A stretch of 64,000 nucleotides of DNA from an uncultured Sphingobacteriaceae bacterium (GCA_946887045.1 CAMPKC010000011.1:1-64000); one strand, 5' to 3'; counted from the first letter of the stretch, positions 54,209-63,180 are shown. The notes: generated by a model from the sequence alone, not told the origin. Program-made: numbers and translations.

Positions 54209-56833
54209 ATGAAGATTTTAAGTATTCAAGCACTAAGAGGCCCAAATATCTGGTCAATAAAACGCCATAAGCTTATTCAAATGAAATTGGATTTGCAGGA
54301 TTTTGAGCATAAACCCACTAACGAAATTTCCGGATTTCGCGATCGGCTTGAGAAGCTCATCCCCAGTTTATATACTCACCATTGCTCTCCCGGATATGAA
54401 GGCGGCTTTTTTGAACGGGTGGATGACGGCACATGGATGGGGCACGTCATCGAACATATCGCCCTCGAAATTCAAGCACTTGCGGGAATGGATGTAGGGT
54501 TTGGAAGAACACGCAGCACAAAGACAAAAGGCATTTACAACGTCGTATTCGAATATATAGAAGAAAGTGTTGGCATGTATGCTGCTGAAAAAGCCGTTGA
54601 AATTGCGAGGGCTTTGATTGATGCAAATGGATATGATCTTGAAGCCAACATCATTGAAATGCGTAAAATGCGTGATCGGGAACGTTTCGGACCGAGCACC
54701 GGAGCAATTATTGATGAAGCGCGCAAACGCGGGATCCCCTATATCCGGTTAAACTCTCAATCACTGGTGCAATTAGGTTACGGTAAAAATCAGGTTCGAT
54801 TCAGAGCAACCTTAACAGATAAAACCAGCAGTATTGCTGTAGATATCGCCGGCAACAAAGACGACACGAAAAAGCTGTTGAAAGAACAGGCTATCGCTGT
54901 AGCCGATGGAATGGCTATAAGCAACGAAGCCAATTTAAAAGATGCAATAGAAAATATTGGTTTTCCTTTGGTATTTAAACCTTTAGACGGAAATCAGGGT
55001 AAAGGAGCATCAATTAACATACAATCTGAAGAGGAGGCCTACGAGGCTTTCCGCTACGCGCAAAAATATTCGAGAACAGTTATTGTAGAACGCTTCATCA
55101 AGGGTCACGATTTTAGAGTTCTGGTAATTGATAATAAAATGGTTGCCGCAGCAAAACGAGTTCCGGCGCATGTTATTGGCGACGGACGTAAATCAATCCA
55201 GGAGCTGATAGACCTGGAAAATAAAGATCCTCGCAGGGGGTACGGACATGAAAATGTACTTACTCTCATCACTGTTGACCGGGACACACTTGAATTACTA
55301 AAAAAACATAATTACACTTTAGACAGTATTCCCCCAAAAGATGAGACTGTTTACTTAAAGTCGACAGCGAATTTAAGCACCGGTGGCACCTCTATTGATG
55401 TGACTGACATTGTTCATCCCCAAAATGTTTTTGTTTGCGAGCGCATTGCAAAGGTAATAGGACTGAATATTTGCGGAATAGATATCATGGCCGAAAACCT
55501 ATCAGAGCCTTTAGAAGAAACCGGCGGTGTTGTACTGGAAGTAAATGCGGCACCCGGATTCCGGATGCACCTGGCACCAAGTGAAGGCCGGGCAAGAAAT
55601 GTTGCAGCTCCTGTACTTGATATGATGTACCCTCCGGGCAAGTCCTCGAAAATTCCGATCATTTCTATTACGGGGACCAATGGAAAGACGACAACAACAC
55701 GTCTTATAGCTCACATTATTAAAAATAATGGATACAGGGTGGGATATACTACATCAGACGGAATTTATATTCAAAATTCTCTGATGACAAAAGGAGATAC
55801 GACCGGCCCTGTAAGTGCTGAATTTGTTTTAAAAGACCCGACGGTTGAATTTGCCGTGTTAGAAACCGCCCGCGGTGGCATCCTTCGAGCAGGCTTAGCA
55901 TTTAACGAATGTGATATTGCGGTGCTGACCAATATTCAGGAAGACCATCTGGGAATCTCAGATATTCATACCCTGGATGATTTGGCCTGGGTGAAACAGG
56001 TTGTAATTGAATCTGTGAAAAATGATGGCTGGGCTATATTAAATGCTGATAATGAATTCTGTGTAAAAATTGGGAAACAGACTAAACATTGCAATGTGGC
56101 CTATTTTAGCATGAGCGAAGATAACCCTGTGGTTGAACAACACTGCAAAGCAGGAGGCGTGGCTGCCTTTTGCGACAATGGCTACTTCACTATTAAAAAA
56201 GGCGACTGGAAAATAAAAATCACTAAGACCACTCACATACCCATCACGTTCAGAGGAACGGTTGACTTTATGATTCAGAATGCCCTGGCCGCTAGTCTTG
56301 CTGTATTTTTGTGGGGATTTAAAACCGAAGACATCCGGACTGCACTTGAATCATTTTCTCCATCGCCTACACATACTCCGGGACGAATGAACCTCTTTGA
56401 GTTTAAAGATTTTAAAATTCTTGTTGATTATGCCCATAACCCCGACGGACTGAAGGGAATTCAAGGCTTTTTAACAAGTGTGAACGCATCTTTTTACACA
56501 GGCGTGATTGCCGGGACAGGAGATCGGAGAGATGATGATATCCGGGAGATGGGCAGACAGGCTGCAAAACTATTTGATGAGGTGGTAATTTGCCAGGAGA
56601 ATTACCTTAGAGGAAGAACGCGGGAAGAAATAGCAGCCTTATTGATAGAAGGTCTCCTGGAGGTAAAACCGAACATCAGGTACAAAGTGATGGAAAACAG
56701 CAAGCAAGCATGGGAATATGTGATTGCGAAGATGAAGCCCGGCGAGTTGCTAACAATCACTAGTAGTTCTATATACGAGGCCTTTCAGAAAGTTAAAAAC
56801 CACCAGGATTTAGAATTGCTTGAAAAAAAGTAA
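54209..56833 (+). CDS. cphA: Cyanophycin synthetase
   Basis: 874 residues from MKILSIQALRGPNIWSIKRH, the expected CphA1 N-terminus. N domain 1-160 (EHIALEIQALAGMDVGFGRT). ATP-grasp domain about 215-470 (FKPLDGNQGKGASINI, VLEVNAAPGFRMHLAPS) adds arginine. Mur-ligase-like domain about 480-874 (P-loop SITGTNGKTTTTRLIAHI, ETARGGILRAGLAF, LVDYAHNPDG) adds aspartate to the backbone. It makes multi-L-arginyl-poly-L-aspartate, a nitrogen store. Complete length and motifs. Confidence 0.96.
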   Translation: MKILSIQALRGPNIWSIKRHKLIQMKLDLQDFEHKPTNEISGFRDRLEKLIPSLYTHHCSPGYEGGFFERVDDGTWMGHVIEHIALEIQALAGMDVGFGRTRSTKTKGIYNVVFEYIEESVGMYAAEKAVEIARALIDANGYDLEANIIEMRKMRDRERFGPSTGAIIDEARKRGIPYIRLNSQSLVQLGYGKNQVRFRATLTDKTSSIAVDIAGNKDDTKKLLKEQAIAVADGMAISNEANLKDAIENIGFPLVFKPLDGNQGKGASINIQSEEEAYEAFRYAQKYSRTVIVERFIKGHDFRVLVIDNKMVAAAKRVPAHVIGDGRKSIQELIDLENKDPRRGYGHENVLTLITVDRDTLELLKKHNYTLDSIPPKDETVYLKSTANLSTGGTSIDVTDIVHPQNVFVCERIAKVIGLNICGIDIMAENLSEPLEETGGVVLEVNAAPGFRMHLAPSEGRARNVAAPVLDMMYPPGKSSKIPIISITGTNGKTTTTRLIAHIIKNNGYRVGYTTSDGIYIQNSLMTKGDTTGPVSAEFVLKDPTVEFAVLETARGGILRAGLAFNECDIAVLTNIQEDHLGISDIHTLDDLAWVKQVVIESVKNDGWAILNADNEFCVKIGKQTKHCNVAYFSMSEDNPVVEQHCKAGGVAAFCDNGYFTIKKGDWKIKITKTTHIPITFRGTVDFMIQNALAASLAVFLWGFKTEDIRTALESFSPSPTHTPGRMNLFEFKDFKILVDYAHNPDGLKGIQGFLTSVNASFYTGVIAGTGDRRDDDIREMGRQAAKLFDEVVICQENYLRGRTREEIAALLIEGLLEVKPNIRYKVMENSKQAWEYVIAKMKPGELLTITSSSIYEAFQKVKNHQDLELLEKK

Positions 56834-56883
56834 AAAAAATTAAACTCCTTAAAACAAATCATAACAGGCGGCGTTATCTATAT

Positions 56884-56903
56884 AAACCAAGTAAAATTGG
56901 TTT
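56884..56903 (+). other. Hairpin between cphA and its terminator
   Basis: A perfect 7-bp inverted repeat AAACCAA / TTGGTTT with a 6-nt loop, 51 bp after the cphA stop. Not followed by a T-run. Confidence 0.3.
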
Positions 56904-56925
56904 AATTGTGATAAGGTTTAGGTTG

Positions 56926-56960
56926 AAGCGTCCCGGCTAGTTTGGGACGCTTTATTTTTT
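56926..56960 (+). terminator. Terminator of cphA
   Basis: Perfect 9-bp inverted repeat AAGCGTCCC / GGGACGCTT, followed by TATTTTTTT. Confidence 0.8.
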
Positions 56961-56964
56961 TAAG

Positions 56965-57150
56965 CTAATCTGCTCTTTTGCCTTTAACTATCCCGTTAAC
57001 AAAAAGTCCGGCCACAAGCAAACCTATAAGTGCTCCTATAAAAATCCATAAAAGTGATCCTGTAATAACCCATGCAGTGGCGATTCCGCAAATCGCTGCT
57101 AAAAGAAAATATATCCCGTAATCTTGATTATCTTTTTCTTGTGCTCCCAT
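56965..57150 (-). CDS. Small two-helix membrane protein
   Basis: 61 residues from MGAQEKDNQDYG. A start 6 codons earlier overlaps the promoter -7 element TACTTTTG and is less likely. Two hydrophobic helices (IYFLLAAICGIATAWVITG, LLWIFIGALIGLLVAGLFV) and a basic end (KGKRAD). Unknown function. Confidence 0.65.
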   Translation of the reverse strand: MGAQEKDNQDYGIYFLLAAICGIATAWVITGSLLWIFIGALIGLLVAGLFVNGIVKGKRAD

Positions 57151-57165
57151 TTTTATCTTTTTTTC

Positions 57166-57173
57166 CAAAAGTA
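57166..57173 (-). promoter_or_regulatory. Candidate -7 element of small membrane protein gene
   Basis: TACTTTTG on the minus strand matches TAnnTTTG and ends 15 bp before the ATG at 57150. It helps decide the start. Confidence 0.4.
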
Positions 57174-57216
57174 AGAATTGTTGCAGAAGTTATTAAGTAA
57201 TTTATAATGACAGGCC

Positions 57217-57251
57217 AAAAAAAACCGTCGTATAAAATCATTATACGACGG
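57217..57251 (-). terminator. Terminator of the ahpC-ahpD operon
   Basis: A perfect 11-bp inverted repeat (CCGTCGTATAA / TTATACGACGG, 5-nt loop) is followed by eight T residues on the minus strand. Confidence 0.85.
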
Positions 57252-57387
57252 CATCCCTAAAATTACAATTAAAAATCCGTTCCTTTAAAGCCTAATCACA
57301 TGCAAATAGCATTGATTTTTTTGTGGGAATTTTGCTAATGCTTTAAAACGGTTAACCTTGCTTCGAAGGTACAAAAATGTTTAAACA

Positions 57388-57972
57388 TTAGAAAATAACT
57401 TTACCTGTAGCGGTTACTAATGAAGCAATTCGAACCGCATCGAAAATGCGCTCTTCAGCTGTCCCAAGTTTAATCAACGAGTCTTCATGAGCATTCACGC
57501 ACATTTCGCAACCGTTCACCGCAGACACGGCGAGACTCAATAATTCAAAAAACTCTTTTCCGGTTAAGGGCTTTACCATTATTTGCATGCGTATACGTGC
57601 AGGAATTTGAGTGTATTTCTCTTTTTGAGTAAAATGTCTGAACCGGTAAAAGACGTTATTGGATGATAACAGAGAAGCACACGCCACTGCTTCGGCGACC
57701 TCTTCCGCAGTAACTCCATTATCTTCTGCAAATTTTGTATAAAAGTCTGTAAGTATTTTATTACAGTTATTTGTTGCAATACACACACCAATAAGAGCAA
57801 TTTCTTTCACGGTTAAATGCTCTGAAGTTAATGTACTATTAAAATTCACTTTCAGATCTCTCACATAACGTGACTGACCTTTTTCAAGCAAATCCAAACT
57901 CGAGTTCCGGTAGCCCCCGTCAACGTAAACACTTTCTAATAACTCTTTTATTACTTCTGTTGTCTCACTCAT
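57388..57972 (-). CDS. ahpD: AhpD-like alkyl hydroperoxidase
   Basis: 194 residues from MSETTEVIKELLES. CMD fold. The catalytic Glu/Cys/Cys/His pattern is seen in NGCEMCVNAHEDSLIKLGTAEE near residue 150. In mycobacteria AhpD recharges AhpC with electrons from dihydrolipoamide. The gene lies 66 bp after an AhpC of the mycobacterial type, separated by a terminator-like hairpin. Family and pairing are strong. Confidence 0.92.
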   Translation of the reverse strand: MSETTEVIKELLESVYVDGGYRNSSLDLLEKGQSRYVRDLKVNFNSTLTSEHLTVKEIALIGVCIATNNCNKILTDFYTKFAEDNGVTAEEVAEAVACASLLSSNNVFYRFRHFTQKEKYTQIPARIRMQIMVKPLTGKEFFELLSLAVSAVNGCEMCVNAHEDSLIKLGTAEERIFDAVRIASLVTATGKVIF

Positions 57973-57992
57973 ATTCAAAATTATTGTTTAAA

Positions 57993-58019
57993 AAAAATCC
58001 CCGGTAAACGGGGATTTTT
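57993..58019 (-). terminator. Attenuator-like terminator between ahpC and ahpD
   Basis: Perfect 11-bp repeat AAAAATCCCCG / CGGGGATTTTT with a 5-nt loop and a T-run on the minus strand, positioned between the peroxiredoxin stop and the ahpD start. It should cut many ahpC transcripts short, giving more AhpC than AhpD. Confidence 0.75.
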
Positions 58020-58037
58020 ATAAGTTTCAATTCAATA

Positions 58038-58583
58038 TTAACCTTGTAAAGTTTCCTGACCTTTTTCCCAGTTGCATGGACAAAGCTCATCAGTTTGCAA
58101 GCCGTCAAGTACGCGCAAAACCTCTTTTACGTTACGTCCAACACTTAAGTCGTTTACAGAAACCCAACGAACAATACCTGTCGGATCGATAATGAAAGTA
58201 GCGCGGTATGCAATTTTCTCAACCGGCTCTAATATTCCCAGGTCTTCTGCTAATGATTTTGAAGTATCGGCAAGCATTGGGAATTTCAAGTCACGCAAAT
58301 CGTCGTGATCTCTTCTCCATGCGGCGTGAACGAATTCAGAATCTGTAGAAGCACCGATTAAGCGTGAATCTCTGTCGCGGAATTCGCCGTAAGCTTTATT
58401 GAATTCAGCAATCTCGGTAGGACAAACAAAGGTGAAATCTTTTGGCCACCAAAACATTACAGTCCAAACATTATCATCGTTGGTTAAATAATCCGAAGTT
58501 ATTGTTTCAAACTCTTTACCTTTTTCAATGCTTACACAAGCTTTCTTTTCAAATGAAGGGAATTTTTGACCTATAGTTATCAT
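58038..58583 (-). CDS. ahpC: Peroxiredoxin, AhpC type
   Basis: 181 residues. The peroxidatic Cys is in FWWPKDFTFVCPTEIAEF (near residue 54), and the resolving cysteines are in DELCPCNWEKG near the C-terminus. SVGRNVKEVLRVLDGLQ and SRLIGASTDSEFVHAAW match mycobacterial AhpC closely. It reduces peroxides in the cytoplasm and pairs with the AhpD-like protein downstream. Confidence 0.95.
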   Translation of the reverse strand: MITIGQKFPSFEKKACVSIEKGKEFETITSDYLTNDDNVWTVMFWWPKDFTFVCPTEIAEFNKAYGEFRDRDSRLIGASTDSEFVHAAWRRDHDDLRDLKFPMLADTSKSLAEDLGILEPVEKIAYRATFIIDPTGIVRWVSVNDLSVGRNVKEVLRVLDGLQTDELCPCNWEKGQETLQG

Positions 58584-58606
58584 GTATTATCTTTTTTAAT
58601 TCTCTG

Positions 58607-58614
58607 CAAAGATA
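58607..58614 (-). promoter_or_regulatory. Promoter -7 element of ahpC
   Basis: TATCTTTG on the minus strand matches TAnnTTTG. A TTTG word lies 16 bp upstream, slightly closer than usual. Predicted leader is about 20 nt. Confidence 0.5.
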
Positions 58615-58693
58615 CTCAGATATACTTCCGCAAAAAGTTAAATTATAGATTTACACATTCTTTTTCTCAATAGCATTATAGATAAAAACTATA

Positions 58694-59500
58694 CTAGTAC
58701 TTTTTCAGCAGGTTGTTTAATATAGCTTTGTCGTTAACCGTAAGCTCTGGAGAAACATCGGTTTGAATGAAATGGCGCTTAAAAGCGATCTTGGCTGCGG
58801 TAGAATCTTTAACATCATACCCAATAATTTTTAGCGCCTGTAAATGGTTAAATCCTGCCGGCACTGTATCCAACAACACATCATACCAATTGCCGAATCC
58901 GTTGTCAGCTAATTTTTTCCAGGGAAATTTTACGCTGGGATCCTGCTTTCTTGTGGGCGCTATATCAGAGTGACCTATAAAGTTTGAATTTGGTATATTG
59001 TATGATTTTTTAAGCCCTGCTAATAAAAGTATTAAACTATTCAGCTGGCTTTCGGCAAACTCTTCGGTGCCATTATTGTCAAGCTCAATCCCTAACGAAA
59101 CAGAATTAATATCCGTTATTGTTCCCCATTTAGCCATGCCGCCATGCCATGCCCTGAAGTAGTCGTTCAACATATGGTGCACGGTACCATCTTTACAGAT
59201 TACATAATGGGCGCTAACTTCCGTCTTCGGAATAGTGAATGTTTTAAGAGTTTGCTCACACGCGTTTTGTGCGGTATGATGTATGATAACGTAATTCGGT
59301 TTTCTAAGATTAAAGTTTGTGGTTGCAACCTGGTACGGGGCAGGATTATTGGCTGACAAGGCCGGCAGTTCCTGAAGGGAGCGTACAAGTTCTTTAGCCT
59401 GTTTCTTGTATGTTTTATTTGTTGAACCATACGGCTTTGTTACTGTGCAAGCCAAAATTGAGAAGGATAGCAATGAAAATATTATCAGGATTCTGTTCAT
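58694..59500 (-). CDS. N-acetylmuramoyl-L-alanine amidase lipoprotein
   Basis: 268 residues from MNRILIIFSLLSFSILAC (lipobox Cys at 18). Amidase_2 fold with zinc ligands: His in YVIIHHTAQNAC, His in IGHSDIAPTRKQDP, and the conserved WHGGMAKWG. The C-terminal 70 residues form the helical extension (LQALKIIGYD). Resembles AmiD, an outer-membrane lipoprotein that trims anhydro-muropeptides. It fits with the dipeptide epimerase elsewhere in the window as cell-wall recycling. Confidence 0.92.
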   Translation of the reverse strand: MNRILIIFSLLSFSILACTVTKPYGSTNKTYKKQAKELVRSLQELPALSANNPAPYQVATTNFNLRKPNYVIIHHTAQNACEQTLKTFTIPKTEVSAHYVICKDGTVHHMLNDYFRAWHGGMAKWGTITDINSVSLGIELDNNGTEEFAESQLNSLILLLAGLKKSYNIPNSNFIGHSDIAPTRKQDPSVKFPWKKLADNGFGNWYDVLLDTVPAGFNHLQALKIIGYDVKDSTAAKIAFKRHFIQTDVSPELTVNDKAILNNLLKKY

Positions 59501-59581
59501 AATTGTCTGCAAGATAAAAGCATTTTAATATCTTGGAAACGAAAATAACTTAATGCTGTTTGCATTCTTAATCAATAATCA

Positions 59582-60445
59582 ATGGTAATTTTAGAAAACG
59601 ACACCGTAAAAGCTTCCATTCATCCTATGGGAGCTGAACTTCATAGCCTTTATAATAAAGATTCAGATCTGGATTATATTTGGAATGGTAATGCTGATTT
59701 CTGGCCGAGGCATTCGCCTGTTCTTTTTCCAATTGTAGGTGGATTAATAGACGATTCGTTCATCTATAAAGACAAAAAATATACCCTTGCAAAACACGGG
59801 TTCGCGCGGGATTCAGAATTTGAACTGGAAAATTCTTCTTCAGAAAGCGCCAGCTTTATTTTAAAAAGCACGAGCGAGACATTAAAAAGCTATCCTTTTG
59901 ATTTCCTTTTGAGGATTCGCTACACTCTGGAAGATAATAAAGTAAAAATTAGCTATCAGGTAGAGAATCCTTCTGATGAGCCTATGTACTTTTCGATAGG
60001 GACACACCCGGCGTTTAATGTTCCACTGACCGAAAATACTGTATATGAAGATTATTTTCTGGAATTTGAAGAGGAGGAAACATCTTTAAGGCATAATCTT
60101 GACGGTAACATTTTAAGCGGCACAACGCCCTATTTGGAAAAGCAATCCGAGCTGCCTTTAAAATCAAGTTTATTCTATGATGATGCGATAATTTTTAAAG
60201 ACCTGGCATCCAACACGATCTCTATCAGGAACACCAGGAACATCCATGGCATTCACTTCAATTTTCGCGGATTTCCCTACATGGGAATTTGGGCGGCAAA
60301 AGATGCGCCTTTTGTGTGTATAGAACCGTGGTGCGGGATACCTGATTCTGAAAATCACAATCAGAAGATTGAAGAAAAAGAAGGAATAATCACCTTAAAG
60401 GGCCATGATAAATGGGAGAAAACCTGGAGCATAGAATGCTTTTAA
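59582..60445 (+). CDS. Aldose 1-epimerase-like protein (LacX type)
   Basis: 287 residues, cytoplasmic. Galactose mutarotase-like beta-sandwich: GAELHSLYNKDSDLDYIWNG, FWPRHSPVLFPIVGGL, AKHGFARDSEF, SIGTHPAFNVPL with the general-base His, and FVCIEPWCGIPDSENHN with the Glu. This LacX-like group probably interconverts anomers of sugars or sugar phosphates. Single gene. Confidence 0.9.
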   Translation: MVILENDTVKASIHPMGAELHSLYNKDSDLDYIWNGNADFWPRHSPVLFPIVGGLIDDSFIYKDKKYTLAKHGFARDSEFELENSSSESASFILKSTSETLKSYPFDFLLRIRYTLEDNKVKISYQVENPSDEPMYFSIGTHPAFNVPLTENTVYEDYFLEFEEEETSLRHNLDGNILSGTTPYLEKQSELPLKSSLFYDDAIIFKDLASNTISIRNTRNIHGIHFNFRGFPYMGIWAAKDAPFVCIEPWCGIPDSENHNQKIEEKEGIITLKGHDKWEKTWSIECF

Positions 60446-60461
60446 ATTCCTCAGGAACGTT

Positions 60462-60502
60462 AAACACAAAATCCTCCCGGTTCTCGGGAGGATTTTGTGT
60501 TT
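60462..60502. terminator. Bidirectional terminator
   Basis: A perfect 18-bp inverted repeat (18-base arm beginning AAACACAAAATCC, GTTCT loop), between the convergent mutarotase and esterase genes. A/T-rich ends let it work on both strands. Confidence 0.9.
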
Positions 60503-60524
60503 AACTAGGGCACGTCAGCAACAT

Positions 60525-61262
60525 CTATTTTTTTATTCTTGTCTTTAGATCAAGATCCAAAAGTTTTATTTCTGATAAAACTATCTGAGCCATTAAGCGG
60601 GCCCCAAGTTCATTAAAATGGGTGTCGTCACTTTTTCCTTTCGGATAGTTTGGATGTTCTTCAGGAAGCAAATGATTAAATAAGAGCGCAGATTTGTCCT
60701 GGCCAAGGTCCTGCAATAATTTCTGGCTTTTGGGATCCATGTCAATCAGTGGGGTTTTGGTCTCCTTCGCTACATTTCTCACAATCTGGGCGTACTCGTC
60801 ATGGGTACCAACAACTTTTCCCTTTTCATCAAACTTGCGTCTCGCCATTGAGGTGAGTAAAATAGGCTGGGCCTTTTTCGACCTTGTATCCGACACGTAT
60901 TTTATCAAATAGCTTTTAAACTGCTCTTTCGTTGTAGCGCTTTTTTTAGTTGGAATTTCATCGTTATGACCAAACTGGATAAATACATAGTCGCCTGGCT
61001 TTAGTGCCTCAACTACAGGCGACCAGCGCCCCTCCTCGATAAATGTCCTGGAACTCCTGCCATTTTGGGCTCTGTTGTCAATTACAACTGTTGAATCGAA
61101 AAACTGAACAAACGGCATTCCCCATCCAGTTTCGGGGTAGGTCTCGGGTCGTTTAATCGCCATTGTTGAATCCCCTATTAAATATACTTTTACGGGTTCA
61201 TCCTTTATGGTCGCCGCAGAAAATATGCAAATAAGAGCGAGGGCCAAGAAATGCTTAAACAT
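60525..61262 (-). CDS. Rhamnogalacturonan acetylesterase-like SGNH hydrolase
   Basis: 245 residues. Signal peptide (FLALALICIFSAATI). SGNH blocks: YLIGDSTMAIK (Ser), DNRAQNGRSSRTF (Gly, Asn), FIQFGHNDE (Asn) and KSDDTHFNELGA (catalytic Asp-His). This is the CE12 arrangement. It would remove acetyl groups from the pectin backbone. Related pectin genes lie far away in the window. Confidence 0.9.
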   Translation of the reverse strand: MFKHFLALALICIFSAATIKDEPVKVYLIGDSTMAIKRPETYPETGWGMPFVQFFDSTVVIDNRAQNGRSSRTFIEEGRWSPVVEALKPGDYVFIQFGHNDEIPTKKSATTKEQFKSYLIKYVSDTRSKKAQPILLTSMARRKFDEKGKVVGTHDEYAQIVRNVAKETKTPLIDMDPKSQKLLQDLGQDKSALLFNHLLPEEHPNYPKGKSDDTHFNELGARLMAQIVLSEIKLLDLDLKTRIKK

Positions 61263-61303
61263 ATTTTTAATTTTAAGAAATTGGTTAAAAAGTGGTTTGG
61301 GCT

Positions 61304-61311
61304 CAAAAATA
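61304..61311 (-). promoter_or_regulatory. Promoter -7 element of the esterase gene
   Basis: TATTTTTG on the minus strand matches TAnnTTTG, with a TTG word 21 bp upstream. Predicted leader about 37 nt. Confidence 0.45.
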
Positions 61312-61331
61312 CAATTTTACTGTCATTAAAG

Positions 61332-63026
61332 TCAAGAGTCCTCTAAAGGAAGAGTGAACCAAAATGTACTCCCTTCACCTAGCCTGGAATTAACCCCAAT
61401 CTCGCCCTTATGGCGCGATACGATTTCTTTACAGATAAAAAGTCCCAGCCCCAGTCCGGATACCTGACTTCCCGAGGAATCGACTCTGTAATAACGATTA
61501 AACAAATGCTCTAATTTTTCCTGAGGTATACCAGGACCGTAATCAGTGACTGACACTTTTGCGTATCCAGGTAGCTTTTCAATCGTCAGAGTTATTTCTT
61601 TAGACTCTGCCGCATATTTTACAGCATTATTTACGAGATTAACGATTACCTGATCAATTCTGTGAGCGTCGATACAGGCGGATAAACTTAAATCGCCGGT
61701 AGTAGTTATTTTATAGTTATCGGCCCGTATATGCTGACAGCAATCATTCAGAAGTTGAGACAATACAACATCTTCTTTATTAAGACCCAATTGTCCCTCA
61801 TTAAGCCTGGTAAAGTTTAATAAGTCCTCCACTAAATAGCCTAGTTTTCCAATACTTTTGTTTGATTGGTCTACAAATCTGGTAAGCATTTGCGATTCGG
61901 GATCTCGCTTAATTAATCTTCCAATTAATTGCAATGATGCTTTCAAAGCCGTCAAAGGAGTCTTTAGTTCATGACTGGCAATTCCTATGAAGTCGTCTTT
62001 ATGTTGTTGAAGTTGCTTGTGTTCGTTAATATCCGTACAAGTACCAAACCACCTGATTATTTGATGCTCTTCATTGTAAATGGGGACAGCCCTTCCGAGT
62101 ACCCAAATATATTCTCCTGTGTTGCCGTTTTTTAACCGGTATTCAACTTCGTATGTGTCTCCGGTAGCAAGAGAATGATTCCACTTTTCCCAGGCATCTG
62201 GTCTGTCATCAGGATGAAACAAGTCTGACCACCCCTCACCTTTCACCTGTTCATAATTCGTACAGGTAAAATCATACCATCGCTTGTTGTAATATTTATG
62301 GTATCCCTGAGCATCCGTAACCCAAACCATTTGCGGCATAGAATCCGCTATTTGTCTCATCTCGCGCTCACTCTCTTCTACTTTCTTTCTGGCAAGCACC
62401 TGTTGAGTAACATCCGTAGCAACAGCCATCACCGCTGTAATTGAATCGGAGTTATCTTTTAATGCTTCATATACGAAGTTTACGAATACCTTTTCCACCT
62501 TACCGTTCCGGGGTAAATCGGTGGGCCTTTCTAAAGCTGAAAAACTTTCTCCAGTATTTAAAACGCCCTCAAGAAGTTGTTCAAAGCCCTGCCCTTTGGC
62601 TTCAGGCAAGCCATCAAAAAATGGTTTCCCTACGATTGCATTTGTCGTACCCCAAAGCTCAATCATTTTGTCATTTGCTATGTCGACAATGAATGATTTC
62701 CCCTTCAAAATACAGATTGCAACCGGAGCTTGTACAATCATGCTCCTGAGATCTTTCTGACTGTCCTCTACAGCTTTTCTGGCATTTACAAGCTCTGTTA
62801 CGTCAGTTGCATTACACAATACACCCCAAATCGTTCCTTCATTATTTCTCAGGGGTTGGTAGGTGAACTTAAAATAAAATGTTTTGAGAACACCATCGAT
62901 CTCCAGGTCTGCTCTGTCATGCTCTGAACGATAAGGGACACCGGTACGATAAACATTGGATAAAAGTGCTGGAAAAGCTTGCTCATTCAGCTCCGGGACA
63001 CCTTCGAGTATCGGTTTCCCAATCAC
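61332..63026 (-). CDS. PAS-domain sensor histidine kinase, downstream part of a stop-interrupted gene
   Basis: 564 residues from the first usable ATG. That ATG sits inside a PAS domain (VIGKPILEGVPELNE), so the protein would lack the first half of PAS1. PAS2 about 95-195, PAS3/PAC about 205-330 (IADSMPQMVWVTDAQG, WSDLFHPDDRPDAW). HisKA with phospho-His in GIASHELKTPLTALKASL, HATPase with NLVNNAVKYA, DYGPGIPQEK and SGLGLGLFICKEIV. No membrane helices; cytoplasmic kinase. An upstream in-frame piece completes PAS1 but is separated by a TAA codon at 63072-63074. Confidence 0.8.
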   Translation of the reverse strand: MIGKPILEGVPELNEQAFPALLSNVYRTGVPYRSEHDRADLEIDGVLKTFYFKFTYQPLRNNEGTIWGVLCNATDVTELVNARKAVEDSQKDLRSMIVQAPVAICILKGKSFIVDIANDKMIELWGTTNAIVGKPFFDGLPEAKGQGFEQLLEGVLNTGESFSALERPTDLPRNGKVEKVFVNFVYEALKDNSDSITAVMAVATDVTQQVLARKKVEESEREMRQIADSMPQMVWVTDAQGYHKYYNKRWYDFTCTNYEQVKGEGWSDLFHPDDRPDAWEKWNHSLATGDTYEVEYRLKNGNTGEYIWVLGRAVPIYNEEHQIIRWFGTCTDINEHKQLQQHKDDFIGIASHELKTPLTALKASLQLIGRLIKRDPESQMLTRFVDQSNKSIGKLGYLVEDLLNFTRLNEGQLGLNKEDVVLSQLLNDCCQHIRADNYKITTTGDLSLSACIDAHRIDQVIVNLVNNAVKYAAESKEITLTIEKLPGYAKVSVTDYGPGIPQEKLEHLFNRYYRVDSSGSQVSGLGLGLFICKEIVSRHKGEIGVNSRLGEGSTFWFTLPLEDS

Positions 63027-63170
63027 TGAATCGGTTTTCCCCCAGGCTTGTAAAGTAGCCTTGTTGGCATATTATATTATGGCGTTCTCTCCGCTGCAGA
63101 CGTAGATAGGGTCTGTAGACGCTTCAAAAATATCCAACAAGTGATTTTGGAATAATGGTGATACCTGCAC
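63027..63170 (-). pseudogene. 5' part of the PAS kinase gene, broken by an in-frame stop
   Basis: From a GTG at 63170 the frame reads MQVSPLFQNHLLDIFEAS then TDPIYVCSGENAII, the start of a PAS domain. It meets TAA at 63072-63074 and continues in the same frame as YANKATLQAWGKTDSVIGK into the kinase. Without the stop the gene would run 61332-63170 (about 612 residues). A single base change (for example from GAA or CAA) explains it. A sequencing error is the main alternative. Confidence 0.7.
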
Positions 63171-63180
63171 AAATCTTTAT

